From: Dipteris shenzhenensis
Lineage: Eukaryota; Polypodiophyta; Polypodiopsida; Gleicheniales
DNA length: 64,000 bases
Assembly: GCA_047967505.1 (NCBI GenBank)
Contig: CM106538.1
Direction: 5' to 3' (one strand)
This document shows positions 44,587 through 56,261 of this stretch, in pieces; position 1 is the first letter of the stretch, and the number at the start of each line of letters is the position of its first letter. Position numbers and translations under genes: made by a program. Under the pieces are notes generated by a model, which saw only the letters and a program-made list of their open reading frames with translations, searched no databases and was not told the origin of the DNA.

Positions 44587-46405
44587 TGAGCATTGCTCTA
44601 GCACTATTTGCTAAAGTACCATTCTTCCTTTTAGCTATTGCATTTTGATGAGGAGTATCTCCACAAGTAAATTGTCTTTGAATGTCATTAATTTTGCAAA
44701 AATTCATGAATGCTGAAGATATATATTCACGTCCTCTATCTGATCTCATGTCTTTGATCTTTCTGCATGTCTGGTTTTCTACCATGGCTTTGAATTCTTA
44801 AAATCTGGAAAAGACTTCAGATTTCTCTTTCAAAAATTAGACCCAATAATATCTACTATGGTCATCGATGAAAGTCAAATAGTAAAGTGAACCATTGATG
44901 CTGCGGGTCTAGGCATGACCCCATATATTTGTCTAAATCAAATCAAGAATACCTCGTGCTCTAGAGGTGCTTCTACCAAAATTGTTTGCTTTTTTTAACA
45001 AAGCAGCATGCTTCGCAAACGTTTCCAAGAACTAAAGTTTCAAAATTCCAATTGCCATATTCTAATTTTTGAGCTCTTTCAATCTTTTGAAATTGACATG
45101 TCCATATCTCTTGTGCCATATTGTGAAACGTGGCATCTGTTGTTGCAGTTGAACTGACATGGCATGCAAATTCGGTACTGAAGCTAGCATTTTGAACAAG
45201 CGTCTTTCCTTGACTTCTTTTCCTACTAGATGATATCCTTTGAGTTTGCCTCTAATCCTACATTCATCTCCATAAAAGATGACTCAATAGTTGTGTTTTG
45301 TCATTTCACCAAATGATAAGAGGTTCTTGTTGAGCTTCGAAACCCTTTCGGAACATAGAGTACATCTTTCACCAATCCTTTCATTATTCATAGGGACAAT
45401 GCCTTTCCCTTGAATTGGATTTGGTGTGTTATCTGTAGTGTATATACCGTTCTTCTATCCTTCTAATGGTTTCATCTCTGTGAACCATTCTTGATGTTTT
45501 GTCATATGAGATGATGCACCACTTTGGGGGGGTCACTATGTGTAAACCCTCTATATCACGTGCGTTCAAGGCCTATTTGTAAAATCCCTTATTTGTAATT
45601 TTTCCATTAATAAAATATACCCTTTTTCTATACAAACCTATCAATTTTTTCAAAATTATTTAAAAACTTCCTTATGTAAATTAATTTCTATAAAATTTAG
45701 ATATTAAAAATATCATTCTATTGAACTCATGTGATAGGGTTACATATGATGAATGACCCCCTCGAGTGCGCCACTGTCTATGTACCAAGGATTTTGATAT
45801 GCTTGATCAACGTTATAACTACATTCCCCTTTTGAATCGCAATCAATGTCAAGATATACTGTTTCAGTCTTTTGCATGTCCTTGCTTGCAAGAAACATAT
45901 TCTCACGTTCATTAGCATAATGACTGTGAGTTGAATATCCACCATGATGATTTTCTCTTGCTCAAAAATTCCCTCAATTGTTGCTAGATTGACCGCCTTG
46001 GTCGTATTGCTTCTTGCAACAATCTCTTTCATAGTGTCCAAACTTATGACAGTAATTGCATTGAATGCTTTATATGGTGGTGGATGCATTCCCTCATCCT
46101 TGGAATCTTCCTCTATTGGAATGATTTCCTCTTGGATTTTAACGTTGATGTTGCTGAGGATGCTGCTCTAGACTAGATTCTTGTATCCCTTTCCTAGCCT
46201 ATTTAGAATGACTTGAATTATTTCTATGGGATTCATGGTCTCTCCTCTTGCTTGTGCGAGTTGATTATTGTAATCCTTGATCTTGAGTACATAAGCATGA
46301 TCAGTTTCATTGCGGTTGTAGAAACTTTGGTTGATTTGGTTTCTTAGTGTGAGAATCCTAGAAGTGTTCCTAGACACATAAAGAGCTACAAGCATATCCC
46401 ATGCT
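44587..46405 (-). pseudogene. Copia gag-protease-integrase (copy 3, 5' segment)
   Basis: Minus strand. UBN2-type gag core at 46,395-46,168 (NTSRILTLRNQINQSF, IQVILNRLGKGYKNLV). CCHC knuckle near 46,020-46,065. A protease box WYIDSGA at about 45,775-45,792, split by an insertion and resuming beyond 45,522. GAG-pre-integrase is near 45,060-45,120. Integrase core text SDRGREYISSAFMNFCK and TPHQNAIAKRKNGTL is at 44,620-44,745. It stops abruptly at 44,587 against the inverted segment. The start of gag is lost at 46,405. Confidence 0.85.
45523..45766. mobile_element. 244-bp TIR element inserted in the copia protease, 8-bp TSD
   Basis: Interrupts the protease D-S-G-A box. It is flanked by TGCACCAC (45,515-45,522) and TGCGCCAC (45,767-45,774), an 8-bp duplication with one change. 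Its ends are imperfect inverted repeats over ~40 bp: GGGGGGTCAC..TATGTGTAAACCCT..TATCACGTGCGTTCAA on the left and, in reverse complement, GGGGGTCATTC..CATATGTAACCCTATCACATGAGTTCAA on the right. The interior is AT-rich and non-coding. An 8-bp TSD fits a hAT-type MITE, although the terminal bases are not the usual CAGGG. Confidence 0.75.
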
Positions 46406-48850
46406 ACTTACAAACATCCCAAATGAAGCTAACAAATAATGCACGTGAGGAGCAAGTGCATACATTTGAGGGCTCCATTCCTATGAAAAACTAAATGAGT
46501 TCATGAAATAGTGCAATCAACAACTAGCAAAACAAGGATGACTTTGACCAATTCACAAACGGTAATGTCAAAAACTATCATGATAAATCATCTACAACAA
46601 GAGCAACAATAGAGTTTTATTAACAACTATCTAATGAAGTAATTTTCAAGGCTTGTGAAAAATATATTAAGGAAGCTAGACACCCTTCATGTGGAAAAAA
46701 ATATTACTAATTACAACACTACCATTTATATAAACCATCCATGGTATTTTTGAAAAATGATTTTCCTTAAGTATCTCTTGTGACTACTATAAATGATTGC
46801 TATCAAACCGTAGTTCTACTTTTTCCAATAATGTTTTAATAAAATAAATACGCACTAGTTTTGTAGATTTTAATAATCAATAAAAATAAACTTTGAAAGC
46901 TACTAAAAGAGAGCATGACTTTGAAAGAAAAGACTCTCATCATGCCAAATCACAAGAAGTATGTTAAGGTATAACCACATATCTTAATTTCTAGTCTCAC
47001 ATGGGGACGAGCATTTTCTGAGCAAAATCTTCCGAGCATCCGAGCGAAGGAAAAAAAAAGCTTCCAACTATGCATAAATATGGCAAAAATTGATCAGAAG
47101 AAAACATAGTTTCACTTGGAAATATGCAAAGTATTATAGCAATGCCTATTTTATACAAAAATCTTTAGGTGAATCTGTTGGAATGGTGAGAGCATAATGG
47201 GATGGCTTTTGAAGAAACCCACATGTAGAGTAGACTTCTCTATGAAAATTCCCTTATGATCCTTCTTACAACTTTTACTTAATAGGGGGTGACATTGAAA
47301 ACCCTCTCTCAACCTATCTTCATGAAAGAGTTTCTTCAAAGAAAACTCATTGAAGCAAGCCATCCAGGTAGTTTCGCCAGCGAAACCCCTTTGAAGCAAG
47401 TCTCCCAAGGTAGTTTCGCTGGCGAAACTACCTTGGACAACACTTTTAAAAGTGACATAACTTTCATATCCAATGTCCAAATATAGTCATTCAGCCACTC
47501 AAATTGATCGGAACACCCCATTTGAGCACATCTATGGAGTTATATTTTGGAAAATCTTTCATATATAGTATTAAATATTACATGTATTTTATGAGAGTGA
47601 TATATAAGCCCAAGTTAATACTTATTTATAGTAATTTAAACTTCTTTAGAAACATGTCCATAAATATGCTATAAAAACACTAAAAAGATATTGCCATATG
47701 ATATAAATGTGTTAATAAGTAATTATATATGCATAGTATTATTACATTGAGAGTGATTATGAGGAATGTTTCTTAAAGGAATCAACAGTTTTGTAAGGTA
47801 ATAACAGGGGTACAAAGGGATGTCTCTAAATAAGAAAATTATGTTGTGTAAAAATGAATGAGTGACTAGTCTGTATATTTTTATGATAAAGGGATCTAGT
47901 TCTAGTGAAAATAAAAGTGTAAAAACCATGTTTCCTAAAGAAAAACCTTATTAAAAATCTCTTGAAAAACACGCTCGGATAAACCTGCTCATAGGTTTTT
48001 GCTCGTAAAATTGACGCATCCATCTCACATCAATCTTTCGTTATGCATGCTTTGATATACAATTTTGAAAAACGAGTTTACTTAAGTACTTCTAGTGTGT
48101 ATTCTTAGTAACTTTTGCAAACCTTAGTTTCATTTTTGTTAATAATACTTTATGCAATAATTTTGTTATTTATATAATCAATAGAAATTCAATTTTAAAA
48201 GATTGTGGATAGGCTTGGTTATGCATTGTTAGTTCCTAGTACGTGTATGTATTTTATAAATTCATAACAAATTTATCTCATTTATCTATTAAGGAGAGGT
48301 TTTAGTTATTCAGAGGAGAAATTTGAAATGTTCAATTAGGATGCTTTTTTGAACGTGCCCTTCCGATTCTTTGTTTTAGTTTTAATTCGTTTGCCTCCCA
48401 GGGAGTCCTCCTCTAATTTCATGTGTGCTCCACCTTCACTATGTGTCTCTTTGTCCTTTTTATCTTTAAAGGTACAAAGCTTGTACCTTTTGTAGTTATG
48501 CCTTCTAAATAAAACATTACTTAATGTAGAGTGTCAGGTCAATTTTCCTTACTAGCATGACCATTAGGACAAAAAAATTGCCTCTCCAGATTGTTGACAG
48601 TTCAATTTTCCTGCATCTTCTAAAGCTCCTGTGTATAAGTTTGGATCACATTTTTCTGAAAGAGTATCTTATTGATGAGATATGATTTTTCAAAGCCCAA
48701 AAGTTTGAATTTTTTAGAAAGGGACTATAGGCACCATTGAAAAAAAATATAGTGCTCGATTCACAATTCCAACATTATCAATCTGATTCTAATAGTATAT
48801 TCCCCAATATCCCTATCTCCCTTTGGCTTTGTCCCCCACATTGAAGCTAC
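46406..48850. other. AT-rich intergenic region
   Basis: No credible gene. Contains the palindromic pair described separately at 47,352-47,436. A frame of 109 codons on the minus strand over that pair (GSFASETT / GFAGETTW) is produced by the repeat. Confidence 0.55.
47352..47436. repeat. Two direct repeats, each with a GTTTCGC-NN-GCGAAAC palindrome
   Basis: Unit 1: TGAAGCAAGCC...GGTAGTTTCGC CA GCGAAAC (stem 47,371-47,386). Unit 2: TGAAGCAAGTC...CCAAGGTAGTTTCGC TG GCGAAACTACCTTGG, a perfect 15-bp inverted repeat with a 2-nt loop at 47,405-47,436. The palindromes differ only at the loop and in stem length. Confidence 0.9.
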
Positions 48851-49057
48851 CCTCACAAGAGTAAATGGATGTAGGAGCTATAGTTTGTAGCCCAATTATG
48901 AGTAGAATCTAGATTTGTATCAGTAGGAAATAAAAGGTATCCATTGCATGAGTTTGCAGGTTTGAGAAGGAATCTAAGAGCAAGGAATGTAGTGTATAGA
49001 ATTGTAGCCACATGAAGAAATGTAGCATACAAAAAATCTATCATTGCAAAGTCAAAC

Positions 49058-49572
49058 AAATCTAGGAATTGAAGTCTACAGGGAAATATGGGGGAACAAA
49101 GAGAAGGATAAAGCATAAAGCATATCTTGCAAACAAAGTCAAACTAATGTTTGACCTAAAATGTGCAAAGAATTTATCCTAAAAGGTATTGTACAATTTG
49201 TTAGTGTTAATAACAATTATCAAAATTGTCTCGAGATTTACTAGTGATATATTTTATATAATCATCTAGATATATTTTTTACATTGGTTTCATTATTAAG
49301 AAAAAGTTGAAAGTTTTTTCTCCTATAAAAACAAAAGCTCAATATATATGCCAAGATTGGAACTAAATTTAGAAAAAGAGATAATATTAGGCTTTAAGAT
49401 TTTAAATTTATAAATAATTTCCATGAAAGTTCACCAAATTTTTATTTAAAAAATCTAGATACTTTAAAATTTGGCTAGAATATATATTCATAAATAGCTT
49501 GAGATTAGTTTCTAGGCTCTAGCTAGTTGTTGGCATGTTACTTGTATATAACCATAAAAAACTGAACATTCA
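49058..49572. repeat. Duplicated non-coding segment (copy of 25,141-25,541)
   Basis: Matches the 25.1-kb segment from AAATCTAGGAATTGAAGTCT, with an extra ~110 bp (49,167-49,277). Its last 61 bp (49,512-49,572) are the reverse complement of 25,481-25,541 and are bounded by two TAGTTTCT copies (49,506 and 49,576). Confidence 0.85.
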
Positions 49573-51655
49573 TTCTAGTTTCTCACTAGCAGTCATCATG
49601 ATAATGTTTGAAAATTAGTGGTTCTATATTGTAGTTCTTATCTTCTTGAGTCTCAACTCTAGAATTTCAATTGCTCTCAAGTCTTGGCTCTCCACCCTCA
49701 AACTCGCACCAAGCCTCAAATATTACTCTTTAATCTCTCTAACATTTTGATATCATGAGCAACACCTCATACTACCTTGCAGCTTGCTCTAGTAGCTAGT
49801 GTCCAACATCCAAAGGTATGGGAGAATTTTGTGAAAACTTTGGATTTTTTATGCCATGAGATGTCTTTAGATAATTTTAAAAATTTTGCATTAATGCACA
49901 ATTGATGAGAATAAATTTTGCCTTAAAATAGCATGAATATTAAATGAAAATGTGATGATTGACAAGATTGCATTAGGAAGTGTAGGAGAAGCTATCACCA
50001 ATAAATGTCATATTACCATCAAAATACATGACAAATATCAATTAAAAATGCTTGTGGGGATTCTTCATCATTTAAACTCATCCAAATTCCCATGAATTTA
50101 ATGGAACATGTTATATTTCACATCTACCCAAATGCTCTAGTATGTAATAGTCTTGTTCTTCATTGATACCTTGATTACATATGGGTATTTGGTTAAGTCA
50201 AATAATCACCAAAAGCCTCTGACCATTTATGTGGTTAAACTAATTCTCCTTCACTAGTAGCTATTCTACCATCTATATCCTCCAATATAGAGAAAGCATT
50301 GAGTGCAATCCCACTAATATCTTGAATCCCTATTATTGCATCATTTGTCCCACTAACCTCTTCATTTATTTTCCTTTGTGCTTTCTCAACATAGTTTTAT
50401 ACCAACCAGTAACGTTAAGTTGTACTTACATTCAACATAAGAAATCTCTTAAGCATTAAGAACAATAAACTTACACATAAAAAATGTTCGTCCTCAATAC
50501 CCACGACCATGTCAGTAATTTATGCTCTCCATACAATCCTTTTCTTCTGGTAAATAACTACCTATGCCTAGGTGATGTCAAGAAAGCCCATTTAATAGTA
50601 CTCTAAACATATAAATATGAACTATACTGCATTGCAAATTTTGAGTGATGCCTTATCAGCTTGATTACATCTGCCATGGTCCATATAAAGAAAATTTTGA
50701 ATATAGCCTTTGAATGCACCTATTGCTAACACTTCTCTAGAGCAAGAAAATGGCTCAAATTTTACTCCTTTAGATTTGGTTGTCTAATATCATGTAGGTA
50801 AGCCTTGGGTATGATTTCATCTTGATTACAAATTGTTTTTTATACTCAAATGGTTGGTAATTTTATCACTACAAAACTATTCTCATCACAAACAACTTAG
50901 AAAATGGCACACAAGTATGAGAGCATCAATATGTATTCATCCAAAAGATACCAGTTCATTGCTTCCATATAATATCACATCTAAGCCCTCTTCTAGTGTG
51001 AATATATATAACAAGTTTAAAAATGTAAAAATATCTTCATCTAGTGCATAAACACAAATGGCAAGAGATGATCTATATAAGTAAATTATTTTTCATAACT
51101 ATGATCAATACATGTTATCAACACTTGAAATGTGTTAATTGATATGATTAGTTAACTTATAGCACTTTAACATATAAATATGATAATATATTATAATCTC
51201 AACACTAGAAAATAAGACATATCTATTTCACCTATGCATACATAAAAGAATCAAGGATTCTATATTGGTCCCTCATTGGCGGAGAGACCTCCCTTGGGCC
51301 CCACTGCCTTCCACTTGCATCCCTCTTGCCTGCACCACCTCTTGGGGCATTGACTCATGCCCTTAAACTTTTGGATGGTCCCCCTACCATCTTCCTTCTC
51401 CATGGTGGGCCCAAATTCGTGTGGAATCCCCACCCCCCCCGCTCCCTCAAAATTTTTTTTTTTTTTTGGGGAAAAGTGTCCCCACCCCCCCAAACACCTC
51501 CTAGGAGTCTTCCCAAACTATCCCCATTCACTCGCAACCTTCTTCTTAGCTTCTCCTCTCAACCTTCTCTCAGCCTCCTCCTCTCAAACTTTTTTCTCTT
51601 TGTTCCCTTTCTTTCTACAATGGTGGAGCACTCCCCTTCCCCTCCCCTAGACCGA
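49573..51655. other. Non-coding region
   Basis: No credible gene. 51,250-51,655 has homopolymer runs (C7-C9, T15) and GTGTCCCCACCCCCCC flanked by GGGG, giving long proline/phenylalanine frames on both strands that I do not accept as coding. Confidence 0.45.
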
Positions 51656-51659
51656 ATCT

Positions 51660-53700
51660 ATCTCTTCAATCTTGTGTAGGCCACATTTTGAAGGACGACA
51701 TAGATTTTTGGATTCTCAAGAGTTTAGGATAATATCCTGGGCTACGATGCAACATTATATGATAGGTCCACCATTCAAGGTTTCAAGAAAGGACAGAGTA
51801 AATAAAGAGAATCTTTGGCAGGGTCGCATTGTTGGGTTTTGTAATACCAAAAGGGACTCAAGCTGAAGGTTTAGCAAGTATACATGGCTCGAGATATGAC
51901 CTTGCATCCTACAAACCAAACTTCCTTTTCTTCAAATTGTATATACCACTTATATTGTCATGTTTGCATTATGACAACTTCATTTGTCCATTGTGTTGTG
52001 TTTGTTTGTGTGTGTTTAGTGGGGTGCCCCGTGGCCTTATTGAGAGCCTTGTAGATGATTCACCTGCAAAGCCCTTGGGAATAGTGAATGGAGTGTCCAC
52101 AAAAGTTGCAATAGTTCGCTTTACTCTTCAATTCACAATCTTGGATCTCCCCAAGAAATCTTATCAAATCTTGCTTGGACGTCCTTGGTTGGGTGAGGCA
52201 TCATTCCTCCATGATTGGGGAACTAATATATTGACAATCCAAAATCACAACACCATAGTAAGAGTCAATGTGGGGATAGGAGCCATAAAACCAATTGTGC
52301 CTAGAGCATTGGATGAAACCTCTTCAATGATGATATCAAGCAAATAAACCCCTCTGCAAATAGTATGCCTTAGCGGGCAATACACAAAGTAATGTCAACA
52401 GTTGGATCCAAGCATTAGCGACCATTGAAAACTGCCATACACTAAATCCCATCTTTTCGCAAATTGATGCTAAGGTCATGTAGGTAAAACCTCTACTCAC
52501 ACAAGAAGAACCACCCAATCTAGAAGTGCCATTCTTTATTGTTGACCTTGAATGGAATAGTGAACCAAAAGAAGGTACCCATTTTAATAAGGACTTGAAT
52601 TTTCCTTGGGACCTGGAAACATAGACTAAAAATGCTCAATTAGAAGACCATGTCTTTGATAATGATTTAGAATATCTTGCAAGAAAATCAAAGGATGACA
52701 TCATTCGCAAAGCCAAGGCTGACCACTTCAATGAGTTCGAACGAGTCCAACTGAGGATTTGTAGAGTTGTATCTTACCAAGCCAACTCTCCCAAAATTTA
52801 AGCGACCTCCTCTTGAATGGTATCCCATTGGACTTGAAGGAGTATGCACATCAAATAAACCCTTACTTGGGAATACTTTGACAGTGGAAAAGTTACCCCA
52901 CAGTTCCCAACATAAGAAGTTTCATAAGTTTAAGCCACATGTGCGGATGAAGCTTGATAATGAGACTTTAGAAAAAGAAAGTCCACAAGAGCCTTAAAAA
53001 TTGGTTAAGGATCCTATGCCACCCAATGCCCATAGCCCATGTAAGGCTAGTTCAACACCATTAAAGCATGATCTTTGAGAAGTGCCTGAGTACTTCAAGA
53101 ACTACACTAGTGGCAGTGTCCCCATAGCAATGCCAAGACCAGTAAGAGAACCTAAGTGCAAGAAACCAATAACATTGGAAAGACTCCAATCTATGAGGGA
53201 CCGACCAAAACTCACACAATAAACCTCACCCTTGAAGGGGAGGAAGAGAAATTGGTATTCATTAGGAAACAGCTCATACGCTAATGGAATACCGAGACTA
53301 CCTAGCATGGCCATACAAGGAAATTAAGGAAATTTCACCCATAAGTGGCAGTACACACGATACCTATTAGAGAAGGTGTCCACCCTAAAGTATGTAGACC
53401 TTATCGAACAAATCCAAAATATGGCACTATGGTCTATGACGAACTAAAAAAACTCTTAGATGTAGGATTCATCTATGAGATAGAACACGCTGATTGGGTT
53501 TGTCATTGTCCTTAAATACAACAAGAAGCTAAGGATATGTGTTAACTTAAAGAATGCGAATGCTGCCACAATCAAGGATCACTATCCCCTACCCTTAATA
53601 GAAACTGTGTTGGAAAAGGTGGCTGGATCACAGATATACAGCTTCTTGGATGGCTTTATTGGCTGTCACATCACAGTGGACTCTCAGGGACGTACACCTA
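51660..53700 (+). pseudogene. Ty3/gypsy gag-protease-RT fragment E
   Basis: Plus strand. 52,020-52,347 carries a retropepsin-like C-terminal half: KVAIVRFTLQFTILDLPKK, then YQILLGRPWLGEASFLHDWG, as in plant gypsy proteases (L-L-G-R-P-W-L). The catalytic DTGS part is not visible. Linker frames follow (52,767-52,997). RT begins at about 53,385 (YVDLIEQIQNM) with GKLRICVNLKNANAATIKDHYPLPLIE-type text split over frames at 53,490-53,610, and SQIYSFLDGFIG (about 53,630-53,665) holding the first catalytic Asp. The remainder of RT, RNase H and integrase are absent. Many stops and one shift near 53,500. Confidence 0.75.
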
Positions 53701-54057
53701 TTGGTCATGGAGGATGGCATGTCTGAGTCCTTTCACTTTACCTTAAATGGTGAAAAGGTAGGAAAGCGTGCAGAGAAGCTCGTGCATAGTGCCACTTTTA
53801 TCCCTTTTGCAATATTGAAGATTATAAACAATGCAGGGTGGAACCATTGTGGATTTTGACATTTTCCAATTAATAGTGGTGCAATTAATTTTGATGTTTT
53901 GAATGGTTTTGTTTCATGTCAATGTCAAGTTTTTTCCAAAAATTTTATTCTTTTTATTTTTTATATTTAGAACATTTGGGTATATATAGGTTATGAAGTT
54001 ACTTTAGTTTCAAAGTTTCACTATCATAGCCATAGTTCTCCTAGCTACCAAACTACC
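53701..54057. other. Junction region
   Basis: An open frame of 69 codons (53,650-53,859) has no recognisable content. The rest is AT-rich. Confidence 0.35.
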
Positions 54058-55528
54058 ATGGATTCTGCTAGGTCTACCTTCCATGATTTCATCTCCCGTA
54101 CTCCATTAATTGATAGAGAGGAGGAGTTATTTCCAGTCTTTGATAAGAGTATAGATGTCCTAGGCACCTACTTAGGAGCTCGAGACAATTTTGAAGACCT
54201 CATCAAGTACATGCAAGACTACATCACGAGTTTTGCATATCAACTTAATGAGTCTACAAAAAGATGGGTCCTAATTGATTATTTAAGTACTTGTTCAATC
54301 AAGAACCCAGGTTCGTGAAGCGTTTAGATCGCTTTCAAGCCTAGCTCACACCCCTAGGGTTTAGGGAGGTGGACACTGATGACCTCCTAGCATGTGGAGT
54401 CATCGGAAACACAGGAAATAGGTTCCTATCCTAGGAAATGACCTTTATTTTCCTTCTCCAGGAGGGACAAATGGAAGAGGAGGCCTTGACCTCAAGCCCT
54501 AACCCTGCCCCTACCCTTTCCAATCCTCTTATTTCTGTAGATGAGCCCAACATCTACAATGAAGAGCCCATCGATGAAGAAGCTGAGGAGCGGGAAGCTA
54601 CATTAGCCCTGGAAGTGCTCTAGTGACCTCCTGAACCCCATCCTACTTCTCAAATTCCATCCACCTCGGGCACCACCTCTATTGACCCTGCAACAATGAT
54701 ATGGTTTCTTGCTCCCCTTCTTGTCGATGGAGAACAATACCTCTTTCTCCATGACATAGAGGTTATGTTTGGTCTCTGAGAGGATGAAGCTCTTGGTATC
54801 CTGTGTGGACACGAGGTGGAATGATTGGTTTTTGGGAACAGATGATTCAATAGAAGAGGTTCTTGCTTTAACACTGGCCCAAATCAAAGATGCAAAGACA
54901 TCAATCTACTCCGACCTACCTGATGTTCCAGAAAAAGCCTCCACATCTCACTCCAGACAGTAGGAGGCCTCTGGATCCATCCTCATTGGCAAAGAGGAAG
55001 GGATTGAGCATGACGACTCCATAGTGGTAAGAAACTATGAGCTTTGAATTTCTTCTCTCTTGGTATACTTTTGCTTTAATGGAATTCTAATGTAATGGTG
55101 GACTATTACAGGAGGCATTTGAGGTCGACCTATTCTCATCTTGGCAATGCCTTGTTCGCAGTAGCTTTGGCCGAGATCACTCAATGGCACATTACCTTGG
55201 CCAAGCAAAAGGGCACTTTGTGGTTATCCACAAAAAGTTTTCTCCACATGGCACTGATGACCTCCTGAAGTGCAAGGCCTTGTAAAGAGTGATTGGTCAT
55301 ACTGACATCAATCACAATGCTTACAAGGTCATTTTGGTGAACTGCATGGCTGCCCTCAATGCCTTTGGAACCAATTTTCAAGGTATGGCATTGACGACAG
55401 CAGCCATGTCCCTGGCCAGCAATGACAATAGCGTTGACTCTCTATCGACTAGGTTTAGAGCTAGGAGTGTATTTGGGAATTCAAAGCCCAATGTTCTCAA
55501 TGTTTTAGAGAAGACAGAAAGGTTCTGA
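54058..55528 (+). pseudogene. Spliced gene of unknown family
   Basis: Plus strand. Exon-like pieces: 54,058-54,318 (MDSARSTFHDFISRTPLIDR...); 54,470-54,623 (acidic, P/E-rich); 54,690-54,960 (QYLFLHDIEVMFGL, then in another frame NDWFLGTDDSIEEVLALTLA); and 55,112-55,528 (EAFEVDLFSSWQCLVRSSFG, one TAA, then INHNAYKVILVNCMAALNAF to LEKTERF). A good donor (CCATAGTG|GTAAGAAA at about 55,023-55,035) and acceptor (GGACTATTACAG|GAGGC at 55,100-55,116) support splicing of the last intron. No family is recognised. It is convergent with the H3-like gene. At least one stop and one frame change indicate decay. Confidence 0.45.
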
Positions 55529-55602
55529 AGCCTTATTGTATAGAAATTTTATTTTATATGAATACAGATATAGTTTTTATACAATGCCTCATTTTGTGTT
55601 CT

Positions 55603-55878
55603 TTTTCAAAATTTATTTTATATTGTCATTGTATTTTGTAACTTTAATGTTGTTGGCATCAATATTTTCATTCACTATTCTTTTCAAAAGCATGCTATCA
55701 GATAAATATTTGCACTATAATGGTCATTTCTGAGCAATCTTTTACAAAATTTATTTTATACTGTCATTGTATTTTGTAACTTTAATGTTGTTGGCATCAA
55801 TATTTTCATTCACTATTCTGTTCAAAAGCATGCTATCAAATAAATATTTGCACTATAATGGTCATTTCTGAGCAATCT
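55603..55878. repeat. Tandem duplication, unit ~137 bp
   Basis: TTTT[CA]CAAAATTTATTTTATA...TGGTCATTTCTGAGCAATCT occurs twice in direct tandem (55,603-55,740 and 55,741-55,878) with only a few differences, so it is recent. AT-rich and non-coding. Confidence 0.92.
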
Positions 55879-55893
55879 AGTAAGAATCTCACT

Positions 55894-56072
55894 GCGCGAC
55901 AAAAGGCAAATGTGTTCGGCATCATGCGAGGAGCTCAGAAATGCCAAAACCTGCTATGGCGCATATGGGGCCTCTTTGACTTGGCCCCAACGCCATGCTC
56001 CATATACGCCATAGCGGGTTTTGGCATTTCTGGGCTCCCCGTACATTGCCGAACACATTGGCCTTCTGCGCC
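55894..56072. repeat. ~180-nt imperfect hairpin with ~73-nt arms
   Basis: Left arm 55,894-55,968 and right arm 56,000-56,072 are reverse complements with scattered mismatches. Shared blocks are AATGTGTTCGGCA, CAGAAATGCCAAAACC and GCTATGGCG. Inside, GGGGCC-N10-GGCCCC forms a further stem. The sequence is GC-rich against an AT-rich background. It could be a foldback element or the precursor of a small RNA. It sits between the convergent ends of the 54-kb gene and the H3-like gene. Confidence 0.8.
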
Positions 56073-56189
56073 ATGGTGAAAAAACATCATTTGACCACTT
56101 AAATTCACACTGAACTTACATAAACTGATGGAAAGCATCACGTAACATGTATAATAACATGGGAACAGTAATAGAACATAAAAATATCT

Positions 56190-56195
56190 TTTATT
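56190..56195 (-). terminator. Poly(A) signal of the H3-like gene
   Basis: AATAAA on the minus strand (within GAATAAAAGAT), about 67 bp beyond the H3-like stop codon. This is a normal distance for a plant near-upstream element. Confidence 0.5.
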
Positions 56196-56261
56196 CATTG
56201 GCCTCAAAGGGCAGAGATTTACAAAATGATTCAGGTTACACCAAATGAACCTAAACAACAT

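Noticed and set aside
51260-51680. Proline/phenylalanine-rich frames on both strands
   Set aside because: Created by C and T homopolymers; no domain and no codon structure.
55925-56055. miR160-like CTGGGCTCCCCGTA in the hairpin
   Set aside because: Several mismatches to miR160 and on the wrong arm; a conserved miRNA would match almost exactly.
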